In this document: positions 1 to 14,605 of the stretch, piece after piece | Layout of the letters: each line of letters begins with the position of its first letter | Numbering within the stretch: position 1 is the stretch's first letter | DNA from: Tubiluchus corallicola | Taxonomy: Eukaryota; Priapulida; Priapulimorpha; Priapulimorphida; Tubiluchidae | Length of the DNA stretch: 64,000 bases | Assembly: GCA_030141605.1 (NCBI GenBank) | Contig: JAQGDQ010000018.1 | Coordinates: 1,090,501 to 1,154,500, forward strand | Direction: 5' to 3' | Notes under the pieces: generated by a model | The model's input: only the letters and a program-made list of their open reading frames with translations | Told to the model about the DNA's origin: nothing | Database searches by the model: none | Made by a program: the position numbers and the translations under genes

Positions 1-3000
1 CTTGGATCAGACTGTGATAAAACTTGGAGAAATTCTGGTGGTCAATGTAGAGGTGTAAGAACAACAGCGCGACAAGATACAGTTTTTTGGCTTGCTCCTT
101 TATGATGTGAATATACAGATAAAAATGTTAGTACAGCCACTGTAAATCGCCTAGCTTTTCGTATGTGATGTATCATTGTGTCTATTGCTAATGCACTGCC
201 ATTTTTTATTAGTAAAATAACAACAAATAAACGAGCTTTGGTTGGCTTCTTTCTTTTGACAACCAACAGAAAAACTTCATGACTTGGTAGTTTTCGTTTA
301 AACTGTCCCATGAAAGTATTGCTGCTAAAAACTGACGACTAGGTTTGAGTTTTTCGTTTTTCTTCTGCGTGGAAACACCTGATAAAATACCAATAATTAT
401 TGTTACTGGGGAAATCGAAGTCTTATGATGAAGGTTATTTGCTTAAGTGCATGAGTTCTAGCAGTTGTTAATTAGCAGTGTCAATTTTATATAATTAAAT
501 GGAGGTTTCATGGACTTTCTAATTGGGTATAACACGACAAGTTTTGTTGCCATGGGCGCTTGCAATAATTGCTAAAAACCATGTGCGCATTAAACCACGT
601 TCAGACAGTAAACTCGCAAGTGTGAATTACTTCACGATTTAGGCCTACTCTCCGCAAGAGTTAATTTACCAAAAAGGTACTGTCTTATAATATAATGTGA
701 ATTCTTAATGATGGGCGATACCTCCGATTTCAGACCTATTTTAGTATCGCAATTAAGCCTATCGCTTACTTTCGTAAGTAAGCGGTGAGATGGCCCGATA
801 GTATCCGATTCCAAATTTGTATTCCCAGTGCATGTTAAAACTTACGGAAACGGGTTCTAAGTTTGAAAGCGTGACTCAGCGTGTAATTTGATTCGCGATT
901 TGCTCATGTTGAAAATTATTTCAAACGTATTTTCGCGTCATTTTGTCACTGTAAATTCATTAATACTAGCATTACTAGCTAGAAGTAAGCGATACCGGAG
1001 CCTGTGGCAAGAACTACAGTTATGTGCCTTTGATACTTTTCACCGCGAATAAGAGACAAGCTTATTTTGTCGCGAACACAGCTGTAATCCATTGAAATTA
1101 CACAATAAAGACCAATACAGAAATTTAATTAGCACCATAATTTTATTTAGCTAGTTAGTTTATTTATTGACGTTGACGCAAGGAAACTGCCCTGTAAAAT
1201 TAACAATGTCCATCTTGTATGCTATAAGGTTAGAGAGTTCGTAACAAATAAAATTTTATCTACTTGATAATTTAAATAAATTCAAAACTTTGTACGAGAA
1301 ACAACGAAAAGTAATTTGCTAAGTTCATTAAACCAAACATATTATTAAAGAATTGGCTTCTAAAATGTTCAGTAAGCTGACAATCTAACAATACATGTTC
1401 CTCATCTTGAATATCTCTGCCACTTATACTGAATTAGCGACTGTTTCATTCTGTAGCGTCAAACTTATTCTATTAGAACATTTTTGTCATTTTCCTTATT
1501 TCAGTTACAGTCATTTTCCGTAAGCCTGCAGCTTGGGCACGTTGATCTAGGATCTGCCATTAGGCACTACGTTTGGGTATACCACGGCACTCATTTTCAG
1601 GTCTTTGTGAACCGTGTAAAAAAGTTTACATAGAAACACTGTAGCTCGTTTAGGTTATATTTAAAACACGTTAGTTAATCACGTCAGTACACCAAAACAA
1701 CTTGTTTACACGTTTACTCTATATAATCTTATGAACATATTAGCATACAAGTTTTCACAAATTACTTGCTGTTAAAACTAGATAGGCCCATATTTCTTTA
1801 ATTCAACTGCAGCAAAGGCACTACTCGCTCACTCAGTCATGAAGCCAAGCCCATTATATGTAGATAATGAAAACTATATTTTTATGTATTTGTTTATTTA
1901 CACCATCGTCCTTGTAAAATGCACGATAAAATATATAGAAATAAAAAAGTCATAGTGAAAGCCGATATGGCGGAATTGTAATAACTTCCAGTTGTTCCAG
2001 GATCGATGAGTGCATCATAATTGTTACCCTACAAACTGTACCCTCCAAAAATAGTGCAATCCCATTTGATAGTCAATTACATTCTTGTGTTGTACTTTTT
2101 TATTTAGAAATAACAACAGGAACATTCATATTTTCCAGAACAGTATCGTACGTAAAATCTCACCATCCCCTGAGAGTAATTTTTCTCTAGTCTTGCTCTT
2201 GCAAGTTCTGTAACTTCTGTTGCGAGTTTTGCTGAGATTCAGCTCGCACTTACTGTTCGAGAGTCACAAACTGGCAACAAATTTTGCTCTCTATCTGAAA
2301 ACGCCTGCGAGTTAGTTGACGAGAAAATTCGTTAGTCTCAGCGCGCCGTTCAACCAGACGACGGACACGGGGGCTGCCAGCTTGTGGATAATAGACGAGC
2401 TTTGCTGATTGTTACAACTACAGTTTATTTAATATTAAACGCCAGTGGCTGATATTTATATGTATACTATAGACAAAAACTCTGTCTTCGAAAACCACAG
2501 TAAACGAAGTGCCTAAATGAATTTTGTAAGAACAACAATTGGGCGTCAATGCTTACGTACGCACGGACAGCGTGCTACAAATACAAATCAACCGTTGGTT
2601 CGTAATAATGCAAAATGCCAAGCAATAAACTGTAAGGTAGACACCTAGTTGTTAAAATATGTATCAGAGCCTATATTAAATTATAAACGAGCAAAGAGTG
2701 TCAGGGCTCAATATTATTAAATGTCAAAATTATTTTAGACGTGCATAAAATTGAAAAACTGTTAAAATTGTTAATTTGCATTGTTTTAAAATGTGTATCC
2801 ACTACAAAATAAAAGCTCCCATCGAAGCTCCAATGATTCAACAGATAATAGAATGCCAGAGTGCAATTGAAACGTTATTAATAAAAAAATGTATAAAATT
2901 GGTTTTGTTATTGGATATTTGTACCAACTAATCTACTTTCCACTGCAAAATTAACAACGTTTTTTCGAGATTGTAGGAGCCATCCCACTGGCGTAATAAT

Positions 3001-4907
3001 TGTAGCCTAGAATCATTTGCACTCTTAGAGTGCCTTTTACAATCACAAGCTGATTGTAGATTTTTTATCGTCAATGTCAACAGTTTCTGAAAGATCTTCA
3101 GCTAAGCAGGTCAGCTGTGTCATTTCAGACACAGAATTTTCCGCTGTTTAAGTATTCAAATACGACTTTGTTTATCTGGATAAAATAGTCTGATGCACTG
3201 CTGTGCAGCATTCAACTTACATTATGCATGTTAGCTTGCATCATAATTAACTATGCTAATGGATTGTGACAGTAAATTTATAATATGGAAAAAGTGTCAC
3301 ATTTAAGTTGGGAATGTACAAGTCTGTTTAGCTGGTTAATCAAACAACTTGTTATACCTTAAATAACATCACTAACTTAATTAAGAGCTTGTTGCACATT
3401 CAATCGTTACAGCATAATTTTGGATACGAATGAGCAACACTGATCCGTGGGACTAGTTACTACAGACTTTTCTGCCTTACAAATTGGTAGCAGAAAAACG
3501 ATTTTTGTATGGTGTACTAAAATGCAAGCTCATGTTTTTATACTGCACACAAAGAAGTTTGTTGCAAGCGTACAAAGCAAAAAATCATCAGCACATCTGT
3601 TGCCTACATTTTATTTTGGCAAATGGATGAACACTGAGGTGTAAGACCACATTTATTGTAAAAATACAGTATGTATTACGGGATACTCATAAGAATGTCA
3701 CTATGACACATGCATTGATGGTAAAATAACTGACACTTTGTAAAACTAAATAAAGGTATGCAGAAGAGTTTCTTAAATGCATCTATGATGTATAGTAAAG
3801 GTCTTTGATATAGTTTTATACATGTTTTAATAAAACATATAAGGCACCAGTTGACAAAACCAATTTAACACTAAATTAGAAAAGATTAACAGAAGGACAG
3901 AGTCTATGTAACCAGTAACAGATTTAATAGCATAATCTTTAAACCAGTGCAAGCCTTAAACAACAATAATTACCTACTATAACAGTGGGCACCTAAATTT
4001 GTAGCACGCGCCTTTATTAGGTTAGACAAGACACTAGATTTGTAAAGCAAAAAAATGAGCAAATTTTAATCTATGCAGCAAAATACTAAAAATATCCACC
4101 CATAACCACAATCTTATTTACATTGCTTATAAAAAAACCTTTTCCTAGAGGTAAGCAACAATGGTCTTGCTAGTTACCTTATAAATTTTCATCAATAAAG
4201 CACTGTACCGCACAGAATTGAAGAATTTGTGATATTATGAACTTAAGGGCAGATGTAATTCTTTCACATCACATAACAGTTTTCTCAGATTTTAAGACAT
4301 TTTACTAGTAAATGATCTATCAAAACAGAGTAACACATGGAGAACTTTTCTTAGTCAGTTTTACTTTTCTGAATCGGCATTAGTACTTCTTTTTGTGTTA
4401 ACTATATTGTAGCAGATTTAGTTGCAATTTTTTGTCATACTACTTTATAAAATTCATGTAAGTGGCGCCATCTGTGGCAATAATGTACACCCTTTAGTTT
4501 CAAGCCAGCTTTCAGCCAGTTACCTGTCAGTCACCTCTCTGTCCTTTACTTGTGCTGTAAACAGTCAAGTTTATCCACTTAATATGAGACATTTCTGGGC
4601 TGATTTTTGCTGCAAAAAGTATTTCAGTGGTATCAACTTCAGTTGGAAACGTTTCTGTCATTACATATATGTTGACCAAATTTGTTGACTAATGAATCAC
4701 TGCAAATTCCTCAAAATTTTGTTCAAACATTAACTAGCAAGGCTGAGTGAGAAAAATTCAAAAGCAATTTTATCAGCTGACAGTTACACACAAAAATAAA
4801 CGGAAAGAAAATACAACAATATGATTCGTTATGGCAAGTGATCCACCAACGACAACAACTTGTAGGTGCTTATGATACTCAAGTCACTGTAGTGGAATGC
4901 AGCTTTC
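1..4907. other. Left flank without a recognised gene
   Basis: No exon I can recognise. AT-rich, with a locally more GC-rich patch around 2330-2390 that could be promoter-like. An 89-codon minus-strand open frame at 42-311 has fairly coding-like codons but resembles no family I know. The part nearest 4907 must hold the 3' UTR of the RRM/zinc-finger gene; a minus-strand AATAAA is visible at 4018-4013, but I cannot say that it is used. Confidence 0.5.
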
Positions 4908-7900
4908 TTAGCTCGTGACCATACTCTGCAAACACAAAAACAATTATAAGATTAAATAAATGTTTATTATTTAATATGTCAGGACTTTCAAGCAAGGAAT
5001 AGGTGTTGAGAATCTTGAAAGAGGAAGAAAATTACCTTTTGAAACAAAATCCTTCCATAGAAATACAAATCTGTGGGCTAATTTATATTGACTAATTAAA
5101 GTTTCTAAAAGAGTGATCATAAAAGCACCACACAAACATGTGCAAATATAATTAGTTAGAGTATAACATTATTAAGCTAATTTTGACAGATTCTGATATT
5201 ATTTGATCAAATGTATATGAACTGAGAAGTATTCCTGCATGTTAAATTTGATTAGTTAAGTCAGAGAAGATCAGAAGATTTTGTCAGAAGTTACCAAATG
5301 CTTTTTTTCACTGAAACATAAGTTTTCTTTCCAAAATTTAAACAATCATAACCTCACAATATTACTCATGTTTCATTATTTTTTACATGTACTTTTCAGT
5401 TACCTTGAGTTTATTTGAGATAAACATTTTTTTTTGTTTTTTACGTTCTACCCATCTATCCCGGTTTGAATGTATTTTATTAGTGGGCTGTTGAACTAAC
5501 ATACCTTCAGAACATGAAAGTTCAAGTGATGAGTTAACGAAGATAGTACCACAACCCATCACAGCCCTTTGAAAGTTGTCTGATTTTTTATTTCTCTATT
5601 TACGGTTTTATGCACAGTCGATAGGTGAACAGTAAGATGTAGGGAACATTAAGTCAGCAAAAACGAGATACTTACGACAGGAGTACCAGGCGGAGCAACG
5701 GTAGGAGCAGCAGTGGGAACTGTTGGTGCCGCTATGTACAGTGTAACTTGATGATCAACTTGGGCATGTGACAAGAGATCCCAACTATTCTGGTAGGTTT
5801 GCTGACAGGTGGCACAGGTCAACACTGCTGGTTCATTTGCTGCAAGTAAAAGTACAAATGACAGAACTTGTCTTGATACGTGTTACCCATAACCACTCAA
5901 AACTCAATCATGTAAAATAAAAAGCAGTACTCCAATAATTTTATTCTGTCATTAATAGTATTCTCATCATTTAAATAACCATTGTATAATAAATTACTAA
6001 TGTGAGCAAATTTCTCTAACATGGAAGTGATAACCACTAATTTCCAATCATTAAAAATTATAAGTAACGGTTTAAAAATTGATTTCATCCGTCATTTCTG
6101 ACCAACAAAACTAGTAAAACCTCCAGTTACAAGACAATTAAATTGTTGTAAAATGCAGACAATCTTATAGGGTCGACGAAATTTATGCACGACATTTAGA
6201 AAGTGTGCAGAAAAGGTGTAGCAACAAATAAGTTATTGGTGATCGTGCATTACTGAAAAAGGATTCCATGAACAAAATTTCAATTTTTTACTCAAGTGCC
6301 AATTAAGCAGTTTTGTTGCAAATGATGAGCTCGAGTTGCGGGTTATTCACTTGCAAAGTAACCTATAAAAAGGTCGGCTTTACCAGGATGTTGTTGTCAT
6401 TCTTGTTCACACATTCAACGCACGTACGATAAGCTTTGAAACCTGACAGCGTGTAGTTTAGTGGCAAACATTCTTTGGTTACCCGCTTGTGAAGTAATTT
6501 TTTGAAAGAAAAATGACTGTAGCTCAGCTATTAGAGCAGTTAGGAATTTGAAATTTGGCAAAAGAATGCCCTGTCTTGGTAGCACTTCGTAACGTGAATC
6601 TGATACAAATTTCAAGGCAGAATTGGTCAAGCGATGGCCAAAAATGCAAGTTTTGAAAATTGTGATACAATAGGATAACAGATCCAGAAGAACAGAGCAG
6701 GAATGTAGTCGATGGCCATAAAAGATCAAAAGCAGAACGCTTCTCACTTCTCAGTCCATCTAGAACTCTGCTATGAACAAATTTACAAATGAATAGTTAA
6801 ATACTTAGAGAATGCATGAATTTTAGAATGAATAATGAATGAATAACATCGTGAAGCCCCATAAATATATACATTTGAACAAAGTCTATGGAATGCATCT
6901 TTTGTATCGTTTTTCTGGTTTAAAAGTCGATTGCTTCACTTACCAGCTTTCTGCTGTAGTGCAGCACATCTACAATTGAATACCAACTGGCATCCCATTT
7001 GCTTGTGCTCATTTAAAGCATAGACATCAGTAAATTGCTCCTTACAATTTCCACAAATTATAATGTCATAACCTAAAACACAACAAAGTTTGGCCAAGGT
7101 TCAATATTTTACCAAGACAATGTATGTCAGGAAACAATGTATAGAGTCAACGCATGATAAAAAGGATGTAAAATAAGGCCTACTTTCTTTTTTGTTGAAG
7201 TTACACAGTCGCACAAATTTTGTTATCCATTCCTCTTAACAAACTGACATGCACTTTGATTATTTTAATTGCCTACAATAATCACTTAAGTGCCTCTACT
7301 GCTAATGTCTTTTGCTTAGATGCCTGAGAGAAGGATGTGAAACGAGCTCAAGTCCAAGTCGAGTTCCAAGTCTTCTGGGTTCAAATCCGAGTCATTTAAA
7401 GTCATTCTGGACCCATAAAAAATCTAACCATTAATCACTTTGTTTAAAGCTAAAATAAAACATAAAAGAAAGTTTTTTAAAAAGTAATTTTTTTTGCTTG
7501 AAACTAATGAATTGGCTTTACAGTTACCATAATAGCCCTCTCCAACAGAACCAGAGGTCTGGTACACAGAACTTTCCAAAAGTTGTGGAATTGGAGCTCC
7601 ATTTTCACCCTTTCGTTTTTTGAAGCTGCAACAAGAGTTTATCAGAATTAAAAAATAGTATAGTTTTCATATTAAATAAACATGTAGGTGATGGCAGCTT
7701 ATTAATGAATAAACTTTGTAGTAATATCTAGTACTCACACCTGTTATCAAAATTTATGTCCGCTTTGTTATTTTTTTAAAGATGTGAACAATTTCGCCAA
7801 ACATGATTTGGGCAGTGTTTTGAAGGGAGATACAAATGTATAGCTTTTTTAGTTAAGTGTATTAATGTAAAGATTGACCAGCAAACCAATGTCTTGAAGA

Positions 7901-10465
7901 TAGGACAATACGACTGCTTCCAGACAGAATGAGAAAAAGGTTTTTTTCTGTTAGTTTTCAAATGCCTTAAATAATACCTGCCTGCAAATCTGTCAAATGA
8001 TATTTATAACTATGCAAATTAATAACAGTTTGTAAGCATACGGATTTGGTTCTCCAGCTTGTCCAGCCTCAAGTTTCGGAGCTTGTTGATTAGCCTTTGG
8101 TTCACATGCTATGTTACAGTCTATATGAAATAAAAGTAACAACATTACATTGCATGGTATATGGAAAGTAAGCAGTCAAAAAGACCCAAAAAAAGTTGCG
8201 CTTGTACTGATGAAAGAAAACTTATACCAAGTATCTGTCCAACAAGAGCTCTGCCATTTACATCTTGTGATGCTGCCCGTGCAACAGGAATGCTATGGTA
8301 CTGAACAAAAGCATAACCTTTGTGCATGGAAATTGCCATGATGGGGCCATAACGCTGAAATATCTTTTGCACATCTTCTCTTGTGGCCTAATAAAAACAC
8401 AACAGGGAACTAGGCTTATTTTGCTAGCACAATAAAATGTCAATTTTTACTGAAAAGCTCTCACACTATAGATTACTGGCCATAATTAAAGTTATAACTC
8501 TTTTTTGCATATGCACTAGTGCAAGTAAACTAAATGCCCACATACTTTTCCTGTATTGAGGTTTCCAACAAAAACTCTTGCTCGAGGATCACCACTTTTT
8601 GTATCTGTGCCAATTACTGCTGCGTGCTGAAAAAGAGAGCAAACTCCAACAGAAATTAATAATACATTCAAAGTAGCTACACAATGCCATCATTGTACAC
8701 CTGCACAACAATTAAAAAGAAATATTTTACACCTCAAGTTTTCATTTGTACAATTAGAGGTCTATGAAATTATAGGATAAGGAGCTGGTGAGTGGGAAAT
8801 TGCCATACCACGATTTAATAAGACTCTGCAGTTCAAGACAAAATTGCTTTCCTCCTCCAGCACTGCAATTTGAGTTTTTATTGAGTAAAGCATTTTTGTT
8901 TGGCATTAGGACATTGCAGTTCCTGCAACCATTATTAATAAGGTAGTTTACTAACAAACTGTAGTAAATTAAAACAATATTTACTGTTTAATACAAAATT
9001 TACTAGTCACTTGTTCACTTGTTTTATATTAAAAAAATACATAATCGTTGTGTTACACTGTTGCCAATATCAAATTATAAATAGAATTAGCTGATAAATC
9101 AGCAATTCTACTCTGTTATTCATATCAACTTGCATTTTTGTAGCTAGATTGGCTTATAAGTCTGTTAATTATAATCAGCTAGGCTGAATGGTAACTGCAC
9201 AAACTTTAACTTAATAGATGTCTGGATATATATATCTAAATGTATAATATAATTTATGTATATATAAATGAACATAATATATATATATATATATATATCC
9301 CTGCTAATAAGAGTTTAAGACCAGATAATTATGCAATTTAAATGCAAGAATTAAGCAAATAACCGTGTGAACAGACCACAGTAATTCTACTAATGATATC
9401 TAACCATGTCAGCTGACAGTGAAATTAAAATTAAAGGTCAGTGATGTAGTACAGGTTCAAAAATTTAGGACCTTATATTTAAGCTTAAAATGTAAAACTA
9501 CTGGATGCTTTTCACTATCTAAACAGCCACTTTTTAAGCCATCATCACCATCATCACCATTAAAGGACACCAAATGTTGACTTATTTTTCTCAAAATCTG
9601 CCAGTGTTTTCTTTTTCATGATTTTGTAGCTAATGTTCTATAAAAAAAATTGGGAGATTTAAAAATTTAAACAAATGTCTTATCACCTTGTGCAGGTAAA
9701 TATTGGCTTTTTACCAAATAAGCAGTGCCTAGAGAGAAATGACAATGTAGAAAAATTATTAGCTCATATCTATATTGTGTATCGCAAGAGTTAAAATCAT
9801 AAAAGTTTCACAAAGCATAAAAATCTACAAGTTGTGAGCAATTTTAAAGTAAAGCAGTTCTGAAATAAATTAAATCGAATTTATGGTTAATTGTACTGCA
9901 GCTTTTCTCCTTTTTCAGCAGGAGAATCTTAGTAAAAGAAACTTGTAAAAATGTAGTTTAGTTGAACAATTGTAATTTCTAAGAAACTCTCAGTAAAAAA
10001 AATCATGAAAAACCCAAGCTAAAGGTCTAGTCAAACAAGTGTAACAAAATAAAGCAAAACAAGAACAAATAAATATGCCATTCACATGTTATTATACATC
10101 TCGCTAGAACTTTCTGCTGTTTGCTGCTACATGCACTGCAGAGCAGTAACAAAAATTGTGTTTGTGTGTGCTTAACAACATCTTTTACAGTAAGAAAAAA
10201 AGAAAAGGCAAAAAAGAGTTTTTGTGAAAAAATGGAAAATGTATTACCTATGGCTAAAAAATGTTTAAAAAAAACTTCATTAATTATAATAAAAAATAAA
10301 AACGAAAGAGAAGCCCATTATGATCAACTTAATACTGACAAAAGATGGAGTGTACATGTAGTAAAAAGTAAATAAAAACGAAAAGAAAAAACTCACGATG
10401 GGGACACCCATATGTGGTGCACCCAAACGAGGTACACCCATAGGAAAACGAGGTGGTCTGTTCAT
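4908..10465 (-). CDS. hnRNPC/RALY-type RRM protein with CCHC and BCL11-like C2H2 zinc fingers
   Basis: Predicted RNA-binding nuclear protein of 265 residues. Coding exons, in transcript order: 10465-10397, 8626-8546, 8387-8228, 8120-8042, 7625-7528, 7072-6944, 5839-5676, 4925-4908; every junction is GT-AG and the phases agree. One RRM spans about residues 40-107, with RNP2 VFVGNL at 41-46 and RNP1 KGYAFVQY at 73-80; HKGYAFVQY and the following GQIL are typical of hnRNPC/RALY. A basic KKRK at 132-135 may be a nuclear signal. Then come C169-x2-C172-x12-H185-x4-C190 and C214-x2-C217-x12-H230-x4-H235 with SWDLLSHAQ, close to the first C2H2 finger of BCL11A/B. The tail is Pro/Ala/Thr-rich. Vertebrate hnRNPC has an acidic tail and no zinc fingers, so this architecture is unusual. 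A splice acceptor about 30 nt before the ATG suggests an intron in the 5' UTR. Confidence 0.88.
9277..9298. repeat. (AT)n microsatellite
   Basis: A 22-bp run of AT dinucleotides in intron 1 of the RRM/zinc-finger gene, in a longer TA-rich stretch. Confidence 0.9.
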
Positions 10466-13400
10466 TGTTCAGAAAACCTTGAAAGAAAAATCTCACCTGT
10501 AAAAAGAGTAAAAAACTGTTTCTTTGCAAAAAACAATAAGATGAAAATTTCCAAGACAGGTAATTCTAAAACAATGTCAAAAATGAGAAAAACCGAAAAT
10601 TCAACTCTCCAGAAAAAATAGAAATTTATGCTCTTTTTCGCACGGCCTCTGCAACTCAGTGATTATGTTTTCTTGTGGCTTTTTTCTTCAAAGGTCTATA
10701 AAACAGCTGCCACAGCAACTATCACATGTAAAAACAGATTATAAAGCCAAAAATCAAATTACTACTACTGACAAACAAACAGGATTTTCTCACACTTTCC
10801 TGATATTTATAAAATTAGCATAACTTAATGCCCATTTATCTTTCCAGTCATTTGACTGCTAACTTACCAATAGTTGTGATTATTTAAAAAAAGTCGTCTT
10901 CGAGAAAAACTCAAAACAGAAAAATGGAGTGCCTATAAGTGTTATAGAGGCAAAATGATGAACTGCAATAAAAGAAAAAATTTTAGTAAAAAATAGCTGT
11001 CATTGATGTAGCAGCTAAATGGTAATGTATATACAATGAATATATTATCAAAAAAGGCATTGAGTAAATTAATGTCAAGTTTTTAATATCTATGTAGAAG
11101 AAGTTAGATTAAAAATTAAAAGGAAAAATTCAAATGGCCAAAATTACAATCAGGAAACTCTAGATTTTCCAATTATGATTGTCGCAAATACTCTTTACCT
11201 CTATTATAGCCTACATACAGTAGTGCCTCAGCTAAGGTAAAATCGGAGAAGTATTTAGCTTCAGCCAGTGCAGCAATAAATCTAATCTAGAGACTTAAAT
11301 GTGCTAAAATAATCTATAGTTTCCCTCATGACATTTGAGTAAAACTTGATCTAATTTTAAATCTGGGTTAACTGGAAGAATTCTACAAGAAATTCTGGTA
11401 ACTACAGGACGGCCTGTAAGACATCTTGTTGAAGTTCTCGCTTTGGCCTGTGGGTTCATACTACCCCACCACAAGCATTTTCACTATTCATTTGGCCTGG
11501 CTTCATTTGACACTTTTCTAATTTCTAAAACTATTGAATAACATGAGACTGTTACAAGTCAAAACAGACTAGGCTAACTGAGTGACGCCTAGAAGTAAGA
11601 ACTTTTTAATTACCTTTCATACACAATAAGGTGCACACTATACCTGGAATATGTATATAAACTCAATAAGGAAACCTTGCTAAACTTAGTAACTGGGGGA
11701 AAAGGCATTACCAAATCAGAATGTTTGACACATTAGGCCACAGAATTCTTTTGGTTGAAGCCTACACTATAGAAGACCATCAGGATTTTGCTAGCATTTC
11801 AAATAAATGTGTAGGTAGGTCAAAAATTTTAGCAAGTTGTGGTGCAACCGGTACAATATACCCTTTTCAAAGCCCAGAAAAATACCATTTTAATAGGTTA
11901 TGCTAGTCTACAAAATCAAACAGCTCTACCTACTACTAGATACTAGACTTTTGAACTTTCAATAGTTAGAGCCGTAAAAGCTTTTGACATTTCATTGTTA
12001 TTAGTGATACACAGCCTCACCACAATTAATATACTTTGTTTAAGACCACTGAGTACTGTTTTAATATCGACTAAAAATCATACTCTACTATCAAGTTTTA
12101 GGGTTAGTTAAAAACAAAATTCAAGTAAAATTATAAAAATTGCTTTGTGATTTGCAAATGTTAGTATTTTCACAAATATTTTTATTTGCTTTGCTGTAAT
12201 TAATCATCGTCTGTTGGGTAAATCTAATTAACAAAGTTAGAGCCCAATTTTCATAACGTCCCCAAGATAATTGTACAAACTGGAATGTCTAATGAATGAA
12301 TTTGTCTGTCTATTTCTAGGTGTTAATTAAACTAATAAAACCTGCTAAAAATAATAAGATGCCATATTAGTTAGCGTAAGCTGTTTAGCAACACAAATCA
12401 GCAATAATCCAAAACATAACTTGTTCTCCAAAAGTAGTCAGTTTTTGTAATGTCTTAAAAGCCTATTTGTAACAAAGGGCAAAATTCTTTTTCCGCAACC
12501 AAGAAAAGTACGGCATAAAAGATCACGAACAATAATAATTATGCATCCATAGATAACATACCTGACATTAAACAGCTGACGTCATTAACAAACTACTCAA
12601 TAAAGTGCCTCAAAAAATCCTGTTTGCTGCATATGCAAACCTAAAAAATCATTCATTAAAAATTATTATAAAACTAAATTTAAAATTGCTGCTATAAAAA
12701 ATATATAAAGAGATGGGCAGGCGTTAGGCCTGGCATATATTTCAGTAGTTTTGAAAGTGGGCCAACGATTCACAAATCATTAGGTTTCTCTTCCTTTAGG
12801 GTGTGATGAAGATTTCAAAGTATTTCACATTTGGCAAAATTTTCTAGATGTTGTCGGTATCTATGTTGTGCCAAATTAAATTTTGCCAGTCCAAGTACAT
12901 AACAAAACTTTTAGCTATTCCAAATAATATTTCCAGCACTTTAATGATCTGATTTTATCCAAATTTATCTAAGAAATATTCAAGGTCAATTTGAATACAA
13001 TACAAATCAGGATGAATTTAATTTTTCAAATTAGATTATCACCAACTACTAATCAACTTTTTAATTTGATTAGTAATACCATTTCTTGATTAGCACCTTA
13101 CCATTGAATATTTCTGGCGAATATACGAGGGCTAGAAAAATTCAGTTACAATTACAAGCAAGCATAGATAATGACAAAATAAATGGTGGTAGTTCTGTTC
13201 TTCTTTCTTTATTTTAAACTCTTTAAAGTATTTCACCTTCTTTCCCCTTACATGCCACTATATAGTTATGGATATACCTTATAAATCTTGAAAATGCAGA
13301 GTGGCTTCTCAGCCAATTATACATTCATGTAGCTTGCTAGTCAGTACATTTCTTCACATTATTACATTTCAAAGCATTACTGCTAATTCCCACTATAAAT

Positions 13401-13774
13401 GTTGAACTAAAATGTTATCAAGGCCTTTTATTTCATCTTGGTATTACGTGCATATGTTTTTTTCACAATAGGCCTACTGTAACAGATTCATCAAGACTCA
13501 ACTACCATCATTTTCAGCTGTCTTATAATGGGTCCAGTCTTATAAAACTCAGTCTTTTTGGATACTACTTCAGGTGATTTCTATCAGTTTTGCACATAGC
13601 AGATAGTAGGCGAACTGGTTATGTTCATAAACTTTTGTTTTCCACTTTTCACTCATTGTAACAAAAGGAATAAAACAAGTTGTAAGTTCAACAAACACCA
13701 ATCAAACAAGAAATTACTATTACGCTTGTCGAGGCATTTCACAGATACTAGGGCTAATTAAAAATATATTGAAA
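10466..13774. other. Upstream of the RRM gene, no recognised gene
   Basis: AT-rich DNA that should contain the 5' UTR and promoter of the minus-strand RRM/zinc-finger gene. I see no clear core promoter motif. The 61-codon open frame at 11721-11906 has no features of a coding exon. Confidence 0.5.
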
Positions 13775-14110
13775 ATGGCAATTAGTTGAGGCCACTTGCA
13801 ACTACTGAAATATGTGAAATTCGGCTCAATTCGGTTTTAGCAAAATAAACGTGTGGAAATTCGGTTCGGAAAAAAGGTTTGAAAAATTCGGTACCGATTT
13901 GGTTTGGTAGAATCGGGTTTCGGCGCATCCCTGCCAATTTTCACTAACTTAAAACGATAAAACATTGCAAAGTTCATAATTCTTTTCATTTGGAATTATA
14001 AGAAAATTCAGTTCAGATACTGAAAAAATTCAGTTCAGCTTCGGTCCAGTATTCCAGTTTAACTTGAATAGTTTTCAGAATTCGGTTCCATAATCAGGTT
14101 TACGTGACTT
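13775..14110. repeat. ATTCGGTTCGG-type interspersed repeat
   Basis: Contains many degenerate copies of ATTCGGTTC/ATTCGGTACC and the string GGCGCATCCCTG near 13922-13933. GCATCCCTG is the reverse complement of a CAGGGATGC end often seen on hAT-type elements. The second half (14000-14110) repeats ATTCAGTTC-like units. I infer a decayed non-autonomous DNA element; its exact ends are not clear. Confidence 0.45.
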
Positions 14111-14605
14111 AATAAAGAGAATAAATCAAGACTGTTTTGACATAATACACTGCAACACTGCAGGAGTATAAGGTTGAGCGGTTATTCATACAAGACGTGT
14201 GAATAGACAGCACGATTTGAGAACACCATTGTAGCAATTCCACAAAAGCCACTCTGTTTTTTCAAAGATTCCAGAAAACAAGCTAAACTATGGCAAAGCC
14301 AAAATAATAGAGAGCAAGACAGTTTTATTAAACACTATATTTCTAGGTTAAAACCAATTTTCCCCCAATTTTTCCCACACTTTGCCTCATTTATTTGTTT
14401 GTTTATTCTAATCAGTGTTTTTGCTTTATTACTTAACAAAACTTTTTGCTTATTCATTCTCTTCACTTGGTAATATACCATTTGCAACTGAATACTAATA
14501 AGTGTTAAATACTGTCTTCTTTTTTTTACAACAGGTTATAATTTATATAAGTTTAAGCCTCTATACTTGTTTCTATATCTCTTTTGAGTTAACTTCTTAT
14601 TTGAC

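Noticed and set aside
42-311. 89-codon minus-strand open frame at the left edge
   Set aside because: Codons look plausible but I recognise no family and no splice or poly(A) signals; not enough to call a gene.
6415-6747. 110-codon minus-strand open frame
   Set aside because: It lies wholly within the intron between the two zinc-finger exons, which join in frame without it.
7376-7392. GGGTTCAAATCC, a perfect tRNA B-box-like string
   Set aside because: No A box or cloverleaf upstream; it sits in a repetitive CAAGTCGAG-type stretch.
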